A stretch of DNA of 64,000 nt from Halohasta litorea. Lineage in GTDB: Archaea > Halobacteriota > Halobacteria > Halobacteriales > Haloferacaceae. The position numbers and the translations under genes are program-made. The notes beneath the pieces are model-generated. The model had not been told where the DNA came from. It was given only the letters and a program-made list of their open reading frames with translations, and searched no databases. The stretch's first letter is position 1; each line of letters begins with the position of its first letter. The DNA is taken from contig NZ_JANHDJ010000001.1 of the NCBI RefSeq assembly GCF_024494645.1, positions 434,001-498,000 on the forward strand. The letters are read 5' to 3'. Shown here in pieces: positions 10,001 to 17,779 of the stretch.

Positions 10001-10225
10001 CGTAATCGGCTCGATGTAGACCTCGTCGGCCATCTCGGGGTCGGTCATGATCGTCGCCGGGTTGGAGTTGACCAGTACGACCCGTGCGCCCTCCTCCTGG
10101 AGTGCCCGGCAGGCCTGGGCACCGGAGTAGTCGAACTCGGCGGCCTGCCCGATCTGGATCGGGCCGCTGCCGATGAGGAGGATTGTGCGGTCTTCCGTGT
10201 CGGCCGAACTGCGCTCCGTACTCAT
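7007..10225 (-). CDS. carB: Carbamoyl-phosphate synthase large subunit
   Basis: 1072 residues, full length. It makes carbamoyl phosphate from bicarbonate, ATP and ammonia delivered by CarA, feeding pyrimidine and arginine synthesis. The duplicated architecture is clear: GSGPIQIGQAAEFDYSG starts the first ATP-grasp half and GGGPIRIGQGVEFDYC the second, each with the NPR-containing metal site (EVNPRVSRSSALASKATG and EANPRSSRTVPFVSKATG). A C-terminal MGS-like allosteric domain follows (about 7010-7300). carA is not in the window. The start at 10225 (MSTERSSADTED) is followed soon by the core fold. Confidence 0.96.
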   Translation of the reverse strand: MSTERSSADTEDRTILLIGSGPIQIGQAAEFDYSGAQACRALQEEGARVVLVNSNPATIMTDPEMADEVYIEPITTEAIADIIEQEQPDGVIAGLGGQTGLNVTAELAEEGVLDEFDVDIMGTPLDTIYATEDRDLFRQRMENIGEPVPKSTTISLDEGESVTDFDEDAFRGRVKDAVDAVGGLPVISRTTYTLGGSGSGIVHEFEELVERVRKGLRLSRNSEVLVTESIAGWVELEYEVMRDADDSCIIICNMENIDPMGIHTGESTVVTPSQVIPDDGHQEMRSAALKVIRELGIQGGCNIQFAWHDDGSPGGEYRVVEVNPRVSRSSALASKATGYPIARVTAKVALGKRLHEITNEITGETTAAFEPAIDYIVTKVPRWPIDKFEDVDFELGTAMKSTGEAMAIGSTFEESLLKALRSSEYDPAVDWVDVDDETLEAEYLESPTPDRPYAMFEAFDRGYSVDEIIELTGIKEWYVERFKRVADSAQAAQDGDFTPAAVAGHTNNEIAEIADGGVSVDTVEQEVPGRNYKQVDTCAGEFAAQTPYYYSARLPEFQKGPLVGDAAAGELRVNKDVESVVVVGGGPIRIGQGVEFDYCSVHAVQALRDMGIEAHVVNNNPETVSTDYDTSDGLFFDPISAEEVADVIEATGADGVMVQFGGQTSVNIGEPLQEEIDRRELDCDIMGTTVEAMDLAEDRDRFNELMDDLGIAQPEGGTATSKTEALELAHDIGYPVLVRPSYVLGGRAMRVVHDDAELEHYIEEAVRVSPDKPILVDQFLDDAVELDVDAVADGEDVLIGGVMEHVESAGVHSGDSACMIPPRSLSDETMARVRDVTEGIAEALETVGLLNVQLAVKDGVVYVLEANPRSSRTVPFVSKATGVPIAKLAAKVMTGTTLAELDVDEQIPEQTSVKEVVLPFDRLQGSDPRLGPEMKSTGEVMGSADSFGKAYDKAQDATGKPIPKSGVVAIDLSDETFPDPDTEAGEALVEGFGEFFEFCEAVDLVDAARKGDVDLIISRDRNLLEVAVEEDLTYFSTAASANAALEALRAADEPLDVVSISDRPKQVAEWGK

Positions 10226-10330
10226 TACACGGCCGAAGTACGCTCATCGTAATAAGGCCGACGATAAATTGCGAGATCCGTAGTGATTTTCCGAATTTCG
10301 AAAGTGATGCTGTAGCATACCACACACTGC

Positions 10331-10714
10331 TCAGTCGGAGTCGGTCGGTGGCGGGTCGGTCGCCGAGCCGAATCGGTTGACGACGGGTGTGTGTCGGCCG
10401 TACCGCCAGTCGTACAAGAGAAACGTGATGCCGAGCGCGCACAGCGCGAGGAACGTGAGTTCGATATTCAGCGCGCGAAAAACCGGTTCATCGAGCGTTC
10501 CGTGAAAAAAGAAGAGATCGGCGAGTTCACCGTCGTGGATGGTTTCGACTGCCGTCCCCTGACTGCCATCGAGGATTTTCGAGCCATCGGGGACGAGCGC
10601 CCAAATCCCGCCGAGAAACGCCCCCGTGAGTCGGTACCGGGTAAGTGGGAGCGCCCACAGGAGTGCAAGGATACTCACGAACCCAACCGTGAAATGAACG
10701 ATTGCGAATGCCAT
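10331..10714 (-). CDS. Small membrane protein, unknown function
   Basis: 127 residues with about three hydrophobic helices (residues 3-25, 30-42 and 84-101) and a hydrophilic Pro/Asp tail. The segment ALVPDGSKI after helix 2 resembles the DxxK-like loops of YdjM-type membrane-associated hydrolases, but the metal-ligand set of that family is not evident, so I leave function open. It stands alone, upstream of carB on the same strand but separated from it, and divergent from S19e. Confidence 0.6.
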   Translation of the reverse strand: MAFAIVHFTVGFVSILALLWALPLTRYRLTGAFLGGIWALVPDGSKILDGSQGTAVETIHDGELADLFFFHGTLDEPVFRALNIELTFLALCALGITFLLYDWRYGRHTPVVNRFGSATDPPPTDSD

Positions 10715-10870
10715 CTGCCCCTCGTAGGCGGTCGAAACGTTTCGTTAGGAACAGCATACGGTCCCATTGACTCACAGCTCGTTCGGTAACCACAGGCTAC
10801 GAGGCCCTGATCCGGCCGAGACCACCGGACGTGACTCCCCCGCATACGCCGTACGTCGGCAATACGATGG

Positions 10871-10878
10871 CTTTAAAC
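10871..10878 (+). promoter_or_regulatory. TATA box of the S19e gene
   Basis: TTTAAA at 10872-10877 is centred about 27 nt before the ATG at 10902. That spacing places the transcription start at or next to the start codon, the usual leaderless arrangement in haloarchaea. Confidence 0.6.
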
Positions 10879-10901
10879 ACTGCAATCGGGAATACGCTCG
10901 T

Positions 10902-11357
10902 ATGGTAACTCTCTACGACGTCCCGGCCGAGGAGTTCATCGAGGAACTCGCCGACCGGCTCGCCGATCGCGTCGACACCCCGGATTGGGTCGAATACACC
11001 AAAACCGGCCAGGACCGCGAACTGCCGCCACAGCAGGAGGACTTCTGGGAGACGCGCGCCGCGAGCCTCCTCCGCAAAGTCGCGATGAACGGACCGATCG
11101 GTGTCGAACGCCTCGCCACCGAGTACGGCGGCACCAAAGGCGGCTCGAACCGATACGCCGTCGCCCCAGCCAACCACGTCTCGGGCTCGAAGAAGATCAT
11201 CCGCGAGATCCTGACCCAGCTCGAAGACGAAGACCTTCTCCAGACCGCACAGGGCGAGGGCCGCCGCACCACCGCCGAGGGCGATTCGTTCCTCGACGAG
11301 GTCGCACAGGACGTCTTCGACTCGCTCGACCGGCCGGAACTCGAACGCTACGCCTAA
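10902..11357 (+). CDS. rps19e: Small ribosomal subunit protein S19e
   Basis: 151 residues. S19e is an archaeal/eukaryotic protein of the small subunit head, needed for late 16S rRNA processing. Family features are the N-terminal MVTLYDVPAEEFIEELA, the PDWVEYTKTG segment, the winged-helix core (DFWETRAASLLRKVAMNGPIGVE, given here by position near 11040-11110) and YGGTKGGSNRYAVAP. I start at ATG 10902 rather than further upstream because the family starts there and a TATA box lies at the right distance. A terminator-like hairpin follows. Confidence 0.94.
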   Translation: MVTLYDVPAEEFIEELADRLADRVDTPDWVEYTKTGQDRELPPQQEDFWETRAASLLRKVAMNGPIGVERLATEYGGTKGGSNRYAVAPANHVSGSKKIIREILTQLEDEDLLQTAQGEGRRTTAEGDSFLDEVAQDVFDSLDRPELERYA

Positions 11358-11366
11358 CTCCGTTTT

Positions 11367-11395
11367 ACCCGACTTCGGGTCGACTCCTCGTTTTC
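11367..11395 (+). terminator. Hairpin plus T-tract after S19e
   Basis: ACCCG (11367-11371) pairs with CGGGT (11376-11380) around a four-base loop, with TTTT runs on both sides (11363-11366 and near 11391). It lies ten bases after the S19e stop and is a plausible terminator. Confidence 0.45.
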
Positions 11396-11470
11396 TCGAC
11401 TGAGCGGCGTACACGAGTACCGGCGGACAGACCTGTCTCAAAGCCACAAACAACCGTTTAACCCTTCACC

Positions 11471-11700
11471 GGGTATATAGTGGCTGTCCTCGATGTTCTG
11501 TCCGTGTCGGGGATTCCATCCCCGACTGATCTCGCATGAGATGTCAGCCTCAGACGGTACCGGAGTGCGGACCATTGGAACCCGTCGAGCTCGGTACGGC
11601 GATCGTATGCACTCACGGACGATTCAGTGGGTCTGTCTGCCCTTGTTTGGGCACCCCCGGTCTACCACCGTGTCAGGGGGTTCGTCGGAGCCATGCCTGA
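11471..11700 (+). ncRNA. Candidate structured RNA or 5' leader upstream of the TlpA/CcdA cassette
   Basis: The gap between S19e and the TlpA-like gene (11358-11710, 353 nt) has no convincing ORF. A TATA element GTATATA lies at 11473-11479, predicting transcription from about 11500. Downstream are several pairings: GTCGGGG 11506-11512 with CCCCGAC 11520-11526; CTGATCTC with GAGA..TCAG (11526-11547); GTACCG near 11558 with CGGTAC near 11592; GCCC 11639-11642 with GGGC 11649-11652; CCCCC 11654-11658 with GGGGG 11676-11680. It does not show SRP or RNase P RNA signatures. It could be an independent RNA or a long leader of the redox operon. GC-rich DNA makes chance hairpins common, so confidence is low. 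Confidence 0.3.
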
Positions 11701-11710
11701 AGGTTCACCG

Positions 11711-12238
11711 ATGCAGCGTCGATCCCTGTTGGGCACGCTCGGAGCGGCGCTCGGAGTCGGGTTGGCAGGCTGTTCGGCGAGCGTGAACTCCACGGATGAC
11801 TCCTCGGAGTCGCTGACGCTCCCATCAGTTGTCACCACCGGTGACCTCCCTGAAGGACAGGTCGAACTCATCCCCGAGGGGACGGTGACGCTTCTGAACT
11901 TCTTTGCCACGTGGTGTAAACCGTGTGTCGACGAGATGCCCCATTTCCGTCGGCTTCGCGCGGAGTACGACGCCGAGACGCTCCACATGGTGTCGATCAC
12001 CCCCGAGGTCGAGGAGGAACTCATCGAGGAGTTCTGGAGCGAACACGAGGGGACGTGGCCGGTCGTCAACGATCCCGCCTTGGAGGCCACCGACCGGTGG
12101 GATGCCAACAGCTACCCGACGAACCTCCTGTTCGACCGCAACGGCGAACAGGTGACTGAGGGAGGCCACGGACTCCGAGTCCGCGACTTCGAGGGGCTCC
12201 AATCGAGAATCGAACCGCTGGTCGAGGACTCCTCATGA
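11711..12238 (+). CDS. TlpA-like thioredoxin-fold lipoprotein
   Basis: 175 residues. A twin-arginine start (MQRRSLLG) and lipobox LAGC predict export and lipid anchoring on the outer face of the membrane. The thioredoxin fold carries ATWCKPC, so both redox cysteines are present, followed by a cis-proline region SYPTNLLFD. It probably keeps extracytoplasmic thiols reduced, for example for cytochrome or copper-site assembly. I chose ATG 11711 because signal sequence and lipobox then fall at the N-terminus. It overlaps the CcdA-like gene by 4 nt, its likely electron donor. Confidence 0.85.
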   Translation: MQRRSLLGTLGAALGVGLAGCSASVNSTDDSSESLTLPSVVTTGDLPEGQVELIPEGTVTLLNFFATWCKPCVDEMPHFRRLRAEYDAETLHMVSITPEVEEELIEEFWSEHEGTWPVVNDPALEATDRWDANSYPTNLLFDRNGEQVTEGGHGLRVRDFEGLQSRIEPLVEDSS

Positions 12239-12966
12239 CGGGGGTCGGCTCTATTGGACTCCTCTCGCTGGCGTTTTCGGCGGGGAGTGCCACCTTCTTC
12301 GCCCCCTGTGCCTTTCCGTTGTTGCCGGGCTACCTCTCGTATTTCCTCAGCGACACCGCCTCGACGGCCGTCGACGAGGGGGCGACCGAGGGCCGATTCA
12401 TAAAGCGAGTACAGAACCCCTTGGCCCGGGCGCTGTTCGTGAGCATCGCCGCCTGCCTCGGCATGACGCTCGTCTACGTCGGCCTGGCCGGGACGACCGT
12501 CGCCCTCGGCGCGGGAGCACTCACGGATATCGCGGTGCTCGAACTCGTCGTCGGCTCGGTGTTCATCGTCGTCGGGGGTGCGATGGCCCTCGGCTGGACG
12601 CTCGACCGGGTTCACGTTCGACTCCCCGAGCGTCGACGCTCGTTCGGCGGCTTCTTCGCCTTCGGCGTGCTGTATGCCGCCGCGGCTGCGGGCTGTACGG
12701 CACCACTGTTCATCGCCGTGATGGCGCGCGGGCTCGCTGCCGGCCCCTCCCTCGGGGTCGGACTGGCGGTCGCCTACGCCCTCGGCATGAGCGTGGTGCT
12801 CGTCGTGTTGACGGTGGTCTCCGCACTGGGTGGTTCGTCGGTGGCCACGAGGCTCAGTCGACACACGGGGCGCATCTACCGGCTTTCCGGCGGGCTGCTG
12901 GTGCTCTCGGGGATCGCCGAGATCTACTACTACTTCTATGGGTTTCCGGAGGTGATTTCGGTATGA
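12235..12966 (+). CDS. CcdA/DsbD-type transmembrane thiol-electron transporter
   Basis: 243 residues with six membrane helices. The conserved cysteines appear in FFAPCAFPLLPGY (helix 1) and AAGCTAPLF (helix 4), the arrangement that carries reducing equivalents across the membrane in CcdA. Overlap of start and stop (ATGA) with both neighbours shows a tightly coupled three-gene cassette with the TlpA-like lipoprotein. The pair likely forms an outward thiol-reducing route serving cytochrome c or copper protein maturation. Confidence 0.87.
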   Translation: MTGVGSIGLLSLAFSAGSATFFAPCAFPLLPGYLSYFLSDTASTAVDEGATEGRFIKRVQNPLARALFVSIAACLGMTLVYVGLAGTTVALGAGALTDIAVLELVVGSVFIVVGGAMALGWTLDRVHVRLPERRRSFGGFFAFGVLYAAAAAGCTAPLFIAVMARGLAAGPSLGVGLAVAYALGMSVVLVVLTVVSALGGSSVATRLSRHTGRIYRLSGGLLVLSGIAEIYYYFYGFPEVISV

Positions 12967-13715
12967 GAACACGTAGCGCCCTCGCCATCGGTGTCGTCTG
13001 TCTGCTCGCCCTCGCAGGGTGTACTGCCTCGCCGGGACCGGCCACACCGCCGGGGGTCTCCGAGAACGGTGTCACTGACACGAGCGCCCTCGTCGAAGCC
13101 CACACTGAGGCCCTGCAGTCGACCTCGTTTACGGTTCGGTCGACGCGAACGATGCGGAGTACCGATCCAGCGTTCGCGGTGACGACCAACCGGACCTGGA
13201 AGATAGACGGAACCGAAACGCTCCGCGGCTCGGTGGTAAGTAGCACCAACGTAACGGGTGCTGCACCCGAACCGTATCGACAACAACCCGAGCGCAGGTC
13301 GGTGTGGCGGCGCGGGCGGACCACTGTCGAGCGCGTCGAAGCCAACGGGAGCGTCACCGAGCGAGAGGTCGACTTCCTCAACACGTCGGTGAAACTGAAC
13401 CCGGTACTCCAACGCCAGACGATCTACGACCTCACAACCAGCTCGAATACGAGCGTCGACCGCGTCTCACGGGACGGACGGGAGCTGTATCGGGTCGACG
13501 CCTCGTTGAACGACACCGGTGTTACCACGAACGCGTCCATGACACTGTTCGTCGACAGCGACGGAGTCGTTCGGGAGATTCAGACCAGTCGGACAGTCCG
13601 GTATCGGACGGGACCACGTCGGATAACCCAGCGGATTCGCATTACCGACATCGGCACCACGGCAGTTGATCGACCGACGTGGGTCAGTTCTTCTGCCGAT
13701 GACTCGTCACCCTGA
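12963..13715 (+). CDS. Exported lipoprotein of unknown function (LolA-like fold possible)
   Basis: 250 residues starting with a hydrophobic signal and lipobox ALAGC, so lipid-anchored outside the cell. The mature part is rich in Thr, Asn and Arg, with many short beta-type segments and several N-x-T/S sequons. It resembles a widespread haloarchaeal lipoprotein family (I recall DUF7537), possibly with a LolA/LppX-like half-barrel, but I see no motif that fixes function. It overlaps the CcdA-like gene by 4 nt and is probably the third product of the redox cassette. Confidence 0.7.
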   Translation: MRTRSALAIGVVCLLALAGCTASPGPATPPGVSENGVTDTSALVEAHTEALQSTSFTVRSTRTMRSTDPAFAVTTNRTWKIDGTETLRGSVVSSTNVTGAAPEPYRQQPERRSVWRRGRTTVERVEANGSVTEREVDFLNTSVKLNPVLQRQTIYDLTTSSNTSVDRVSRDGRELYRVDASLNDTGVTTNASMTLFVDSDGVVREIQTSRTVRYRTGPRRITQRIRITDIGTTAVDRPTWVSSSADDSSP

Positions 13716-13827
13716 TTTCACGCGTTATCTCGGTGTCATCGTCGACGCGACGGAGTGGTCGTGTGTCGTGGGGTTACCTGTCGACCGCTCCGAAACCGTT
13801 TTTGGCGGTGCAGGAAAACAGATAGAT

Positions 13828-14187
13828 ATGAGCAACAGCCCCGACGACGACCGACTCGAAGAGCTTCGCGAACAGAAGCGCAAGGAGCTCGAACAGCGCC
13901 AACAACAGGGCCAATCCGCGCAGGACCAGGAGGCCCAGGAGGCCGCCCAGCAGCAGGCCGAAGCCCAAAAGGAGGCGATGTTGAAACAGCACCTCACCGA
14001 CGGCGCGCGTCAGCGGCTCAACGCCGTCCAGATGTCGAAGCCGGAGTTCGCCGAGAAAGTCGAACAGCAGATCATCGCCTTAGCTCGGAGCGGCCGCATC
14101 CAGGACCGGATCGACGAAGACCAGATGAAGTCGCTGCTCAAGGAGCTCCAGCCGGAGTCCCAGTCGTTCGACATTCGGCGGCGGTAG
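13828..14187 (+). CDS. PDCD5/TFAR19-family DNA-binding protein
   Basis: 119 residues. The N-terminal half is a charged, Gln-rich helix ([19 protein letters not shown]), followed by the conserved core [24 protein letters not shown] and [13 protein letters not shown], as in archaeal PDCD5 homologues. These bind DNA in vitro; their cell role is unclear. Starting at ATG 13828 gives the family N-terminus; the frame is open upstream but unlike the family. In many archaea this gene is next to S19e. Here three redox genes lie between them. Confidence 0.9.
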   Translation: MSNSPDDDRLEELREQKRKELEQRQQQGQSAQDQEAQEAAQQQAEAQKEAMLKQHLTDGARQRLNAVQMSKPEFAEKVEQQIIALARSGRIQDRIDEDQMKSLLKELQPESQSFDIRRR

Positions 14188-14193
14188 TCCGCC

Positions 14194-14790
14194 ATGGAGC
14201 TCGCGTTACTGTACAGCGGCGGCAAGGATTCCTCGCTCGCTGCCCTCCTTCTGGACGAGTTCTACGAAATCCGGCTCGTGACTGCCACCTTCGGTATCAC
14301 CGACGACTGGCAACACGCCCGGAGTGCCGCCGAGGCGCTGGGCTTTCCGTTCGAGACCGTCGACCTCGATCCCGAGGTCGCCAAGGCAGCGGTCGACCGG
14401 ATGGCCGACGACGGCTTTCCCCGAAACGGCATCCAGGAGGTCCACGACCACGCCCTCGAATCGGTCGCCGCCCTCGACGTGGCCGCGATCGCCGACGGCA
14501 CTCGGCGGGATGACCGGGTGCCGAACGTCTCGCGGGCCAGCGCCCAGAGCATTGAGGACCGCCGCGGCGTCGACTACATCGCTCCACTCTCCGGGTTCGG
14601 CCGCCACGCGGTCGACCGGCTCGTCGAGACCACCTTCGAGGTCGAGGTCGGCCCCAGCGAGGAGATACAGAAGGCCGACTACGAGGACGAACTCCGCACG
14701 CTGTTGGCCGACCGCCACGGCCCCGAGGCGGTCGCCGAGGTGTTCCCCGACCACGAACAGACCTACGTCCACGGTCGGCGCGGCCAGTAG
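14194..14790 (+). CDS. PP-loop ATPase (N-type ATP pyrophosphatase superfamily)
   Basis: 198 residues. The PP-loop SGGKDSS sits at residues 9-15 and the second half carries ADGTRRDDRVPN, the ATP/substrate-binding turn of adenine-nucleotide alpha hydrolases. Such enzymes adenylate a substrate, often a tRNA base or a carboxylate. The family is conserved in archaea without an assigned reaction. It starts 6 nt after the PDCD5-like stop and is probably co-transcribed with it. Confidence 0.8.
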   Translation: MELALLYSGGKDSSLAALLLDEFYEIRLVTATFGITDDWQHARSAAEALGFPFETVDLDPEVAKAAVDRMADDGFPRNGIQEVHDHALESVAALDVAAIADGTRRDDRVPNVSRASAQSIEDRRGVDYIAPLSGFGRHAVDRLVETTFEVEVGPSEEIQKADYEDELRTLLADRHGPEAVAEVFPDHEQTYVHGRRGQ

Positions 14791-14886
14791 TCTGCTTGTA
14801 CCTGTTGCTGCGACCGGAGCTCCGATTGCCACTGCCCGGAGAGACGACCGAACTGTTCATGATCCCCGTCGTGTTCGTGTTCGGTA

Positions 14887-15765
14887 ATGGCTCCGGGCAT
14901 CGGGTTCGCGGTGGCGGCAGCACTGGTCTGGGGCGTTTACCTCTTCGTTCTCAAGCGGCTGTTCGACGGCTTTCCGGCGACCGTCCTGATCGTCTACGCC
15001 AACGGCTTTGCCCTCCTGTGGTATGCGCCGGTCCTCCTCGCGTCGATAGGTGTCGACGGCACGCGGACCGCAATCACCGGACTCGACGGCTCACAGCTCG
15101 CCCTGTTGGTCCTCACTGCGGCCATGACTGCTGCAGCGATCGTCTCGTTTATTCGGGCCTTGGATGTCGGCGAGGTCTCGTACGTCGCACCCATTAGCAA
15201 GATCGTCCCCGTGTTCGTGCTACCGATCGAAGTGCTTCTGCTCCAGGAGGTGCTTCGGCCGCTGCAGATCGCGGGCGTCGTCGTCGCCACGGCGGCCGTC
15301 TACGTCGCCAACTTCCGCGGCGGCTCGCTCGCCGCGCCGCTCCGGCGGGCGGCGTCGTCTCGTGCTGCACAGCTGGCGGTCCTCAGTGCGGCCTGTTTCG
15401 CCGTCGGCGATGTCGGCAAACGGGTTGCCCTCCAGGAACTGGCGATTCCGTCGGCGCTCTGGGTACCGCTGCTGCTCGGCTGTGTGTTGGTAATCGTCCT
15501 CCCGATCGCGGTCCGTTCGCACCCCGAGAGGGTTCGGGACGACTTCCCGAAACTGGCGGCGCTCGGCGCACTCGTGGCGCTCGCCGAGTACCTGACAACG
15601 CTCGCGTTCGCGGTAGTTCCCGCCAGTATCGCCTCGCCGATCGTCAACACTCAGGCGATCGTTGCCGTCCTCCTCGGCGGCGTCCTGCTCGACGAGCAGT
15701 ACTTCGGGACGCGACTCCTCGCCGCGCTGCTGGCCGTCATTGGGGTCACGATGATCGCTCTCTAA
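14887..15765 (+). CDS. EamA/DMT family transporter
   Basis: 292 residues with about ten membrane helices in two EamA halves. Hallmarks are VAAALVWGVYLFVLKRLF in helix 1, and APISKIVPVFVLPIEVLLLQE in the first half (near 15190-15260) echoed by SPIVNTQAIVAVLLGGVLLDE in the second. DMT carriers move metabolites such as amino acids or drugs; the substrate is unknown. It converges on the next gene with a 4-nt overlap of the 3' ends. Confidence 0.85.
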   Translation: MAPGIGFAVAAALVWGVYLFVLKRLFDGFPATVLIVYANGFALLWYAPVLLASIGVDGTRTAITGLDGSQLALLVLTAAMTAAAIVSFIRALDVGEVSYVAPISKIVPVFVLPIEVLLLQEVLRPLQIAGVVVATAAVYVANFRGGSLAAPLRRAASSRAAQLAVLSAACFAVGDVGKRVALQELAIPSALWVPLLLGCVLVIVLPIAVRSHPERVRDDFPKLAALGALVALAEYLTTLAFAVVPASIASPIVNTQAIVAVLLGGVLLDEQYFGTRLLAALLAVIGVTMIAL

Positions 15766-16229
15766 ACCGACGCCGACCGATCGATAGCAGCCGATTCACG
15801 TCGTGGTCCCTCGGCTGACTGTCGCTGCCGGGTGTCACGACTGGCTGCGATCTCCGTGGCCGTCCCAATCGCCGCCGACAACGAGTCGGCTGTCTGCCGG
15901 TACTCTCGGCTTTTAAACGGGGACGGACGCGTGTAGATCCTGATCCGTCCTGTCGGGTCCGTCATGTCGGTGGGTTTGAGCGTGATCCGGTAGCCGTCGC
16001 TACGATTGGTGAGCCGGAGGACTTCGGCCAGCGACTCGCCGCGGAACTGGACGATCTCGCGGTCGACACTCCAGCCGTCGGGGAGCCGACTGCCGATTTC
16101 CTGGCTTTCGATCCAGTCGCCGATCGTCGTCACCTCCTGGACCTCATCGAGGGAGTCGGGTGGGGAGTACCACTCGCTGATGCGTTGTAGCCACGTGCGG
16201 ACCTGGAGCCGAATGGGGAAGCCAATCAT
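15762..16229 (-). CDS. Hypothetical protein
   Basis: 155 residues, soluble, with a basic N-terminus and a Ser/Arg-rich tail. The middle looks like an alpha/beta domain (WSVDREIVQFRGESLAEVLR, then LTNRSDGYRITLKPTD). I do not recognise a family. Codon use matches its neighbours and it is unlikely to be a shadow, because no real gene overlaps it on the plus strand except for four bases of the transporter stop. Confidence 0.6.
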   Translation of the reverse strand: MIGFPIRLQVRTWLQRISEWYSPPDSLDEVQEVTTIGDWIESQEIGSRLPDGWSVDREIVQFRGESLAEVLRLTNRSDGYRITLKPTDMTDPTGRIRIYTRPSPFKSREYRQTADSLSAAIGTATEIAASRDTRQRQSAEGPRRESAAIDRSASV

Positions 16230-16420
16230 GGATCGAGGGGTGCTGTATGTCCGCAGATCGGGACTGTCACCTATCGTTATGCAGTTGCTTTCGGGAGTGT
16301 CGACGACAGTAGTGACTGTCTACGCCAGTCGATCCCCGTTGATTCGACGGGGGTACCGGGGGTTGGCTTTCCGACCGACAAAGGACAGCTTTCAAGCGCG
16401 GCTACCGCCAACGCCTCGCT

Positions 16421-17719
16421 ATGTACGACCGACTCAAAGGGTTCCGCGACTTCTATCCCGACGAGATGACCGCCCGCCGGGAGGTCATCGACACCGTCGA
16501 GGCTGCGGCGGCCCGCTACGGCTTCCGCGAGATCGGCACGCCGACCTTGGAGGCAACCGAGCTCTACACCGACAAATCCGGCGACGAGATCGTCGACCAA
16601 CTGTACAACTTCACCGACCAGGGCGGCCGCGAGGTGACGCTGACCCCCGAACTGACGCCGACGGTCGCCCGGATGGTCGTCGCCAAAAGCCAGGCGCTCT
16701 CGAAGCCCATCAAGTGGCGCTCGACGCGGCCCTTCTGGCGGTACGAGCAGGTCCAACAGGGACGGTTCCGGGAGTTCTACCAGACCAACGTCGACATCTT
16801 CGGCTCCGCGGAACCCGAGGCCGACGCCGAAATCCTCGCGTTTGCGGCCGACGCACTCACCGATCTGGGGCTGACGGGCGAGGACTTCGAGTTTCGGGTC
16901 TCCCACCGCGATATCCTGGGTGGGCTGCTGGAGGCCTTCGACGCCGAAGTCGACACCGAGGCCGCGATCCGAGCGGTCGACAAGAGCGATAAGATCGACG
17001 ACGAGGAGTATTATGCACTCCTTACCGATGTAGGGCTTCAGTACCACCAGGCAGAACGGTTCGACGACCTGCTGGGTACCGACGACCTCGCCGAGCTGGT
17101 CGACTTCGCCGGGACCGACCGGGTGGCCGATGCCGTTTCGAATCTCGAAGCGGTCCTGGAGGCCGTCGAGGACTTCGGCGCACGCGAGTTCTGTGAGATC
17201 TCGCTGGAAACCGCCCGCGGGCTTGACTACTACACCGGCGTGGTCTTCGAGTGTTTCGACTCGACCGGCGAGGTCTCTCGGTCCGTGTTCGGCGGCGGCC
17301 GCTACGACGACCTCATCGAGAGCTTCGGCGGCCAGCCGACACCCGCCGTTGGGGTTGCGCCCGGCCACGCCACCCTCCAGCTGCTCTGTGAGCGCGCCGG
17401 TGTCTGGCCCGAGGAGGCTCCGGCGACGGACTACTACGTGCTCTCGGTGGGCGATACCCGCGCGGTCGCCGCCGCGGTCGCCCGCGAACTCCGCGAGTTG
17501 GGCCACGTCGTCGAGAGCGACGTCTCCGATCGGAGCTTCGGCGCACAGATGAGCTATGCCGACTCGATCAACGCCGAGACGGTCGTGGTCGTCGGCGAGC
17601 GCGATCTCGAAAACGGCGAGGTGACGATCAAGGACATGGAAACCGGCGATCAGACGACCGCGCCGGTCGACGAGTTCCCCGGCGATCTGGAGCGGCCGAC
17701 CTACGAGGACTGGGAGTAA
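16421..17719 (+). CDS. hisS: Histidine--tRNA ligase
   Basis: 432 residues, a class II synthetase charging tRNA-His. Motifs in order: KGFRDFYPDEM at the N-terminus, TPTLEATELYTDKSGDEIV, motif 2 around RPFWRYEQVQQGRFREFYQ (16730-16785), the histidine-binding ARGLDYYTG and motif 3 region GGGRYDDLIESFGG, then the C-terminal anticodon-binding domain from about residue 335. The ATG at 16421 gives the family start. Complete, with no oddities. Confidence 0.96.
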   Translation: MYDRLKGFRDFYPDEMTARREVIDTVEAAAARYGFREIGTPTLEATELYTDKSGDEIVDQLYNFTDQGGREVTLTPELTPTVARMVVAKSQALSKPIKWRSTRPFWRYEQVQQGRFREFYQTNVDIFGSAEPEADAEILAFAADALTDLGLTGEDFEFRVSHRDILGGLLEAFDAEVDTEAAIRAVDKSDKIDDEEYYALLTDVGLQYHQAERFDDLLGTDDLAELVDFAGTDRVADAVSNLEAVLEAVEDFGAREFCEISLETARGLDYYTGVVFECFDSTGEVSRSVFGGGRYDDLIESFGGQPTPAVGVAPGHATLQLLCERAGVWPEEAPATDYYVLSVGDTRAVAAAVARELRELGHVVESDVSDRSFGAQMSYADSINAETVVVVGERDLENGEVTIKDMETGDQTTAPVDEFPGDLERPTYEDWE

Positions 17720-17779
17720 TCCGGGGATCGATAGCCGTACTTAATTGGGAGTGGTCACTGTATCGAGTCGACCATCCGA

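Noticed and set aside
9161-10252. Long plus-strand reading frame opposite carB
   Set aside because: Shadow of carB: it follows the codon periodicity of the real gene and has no family resemblance.
11500-11700. SRP RNA or RNase P RNA
   Set aside because: The conserved SRP GGAAG/AGCA loops and RNase P core sequences are not present.
11493-11786. Small ORF with paired cysteines in the S19e/TlpA gap
   Set aside because: It runs into the TlpA-like gene in another frame and has no family resemblance; structured RNA or leader is more likely.
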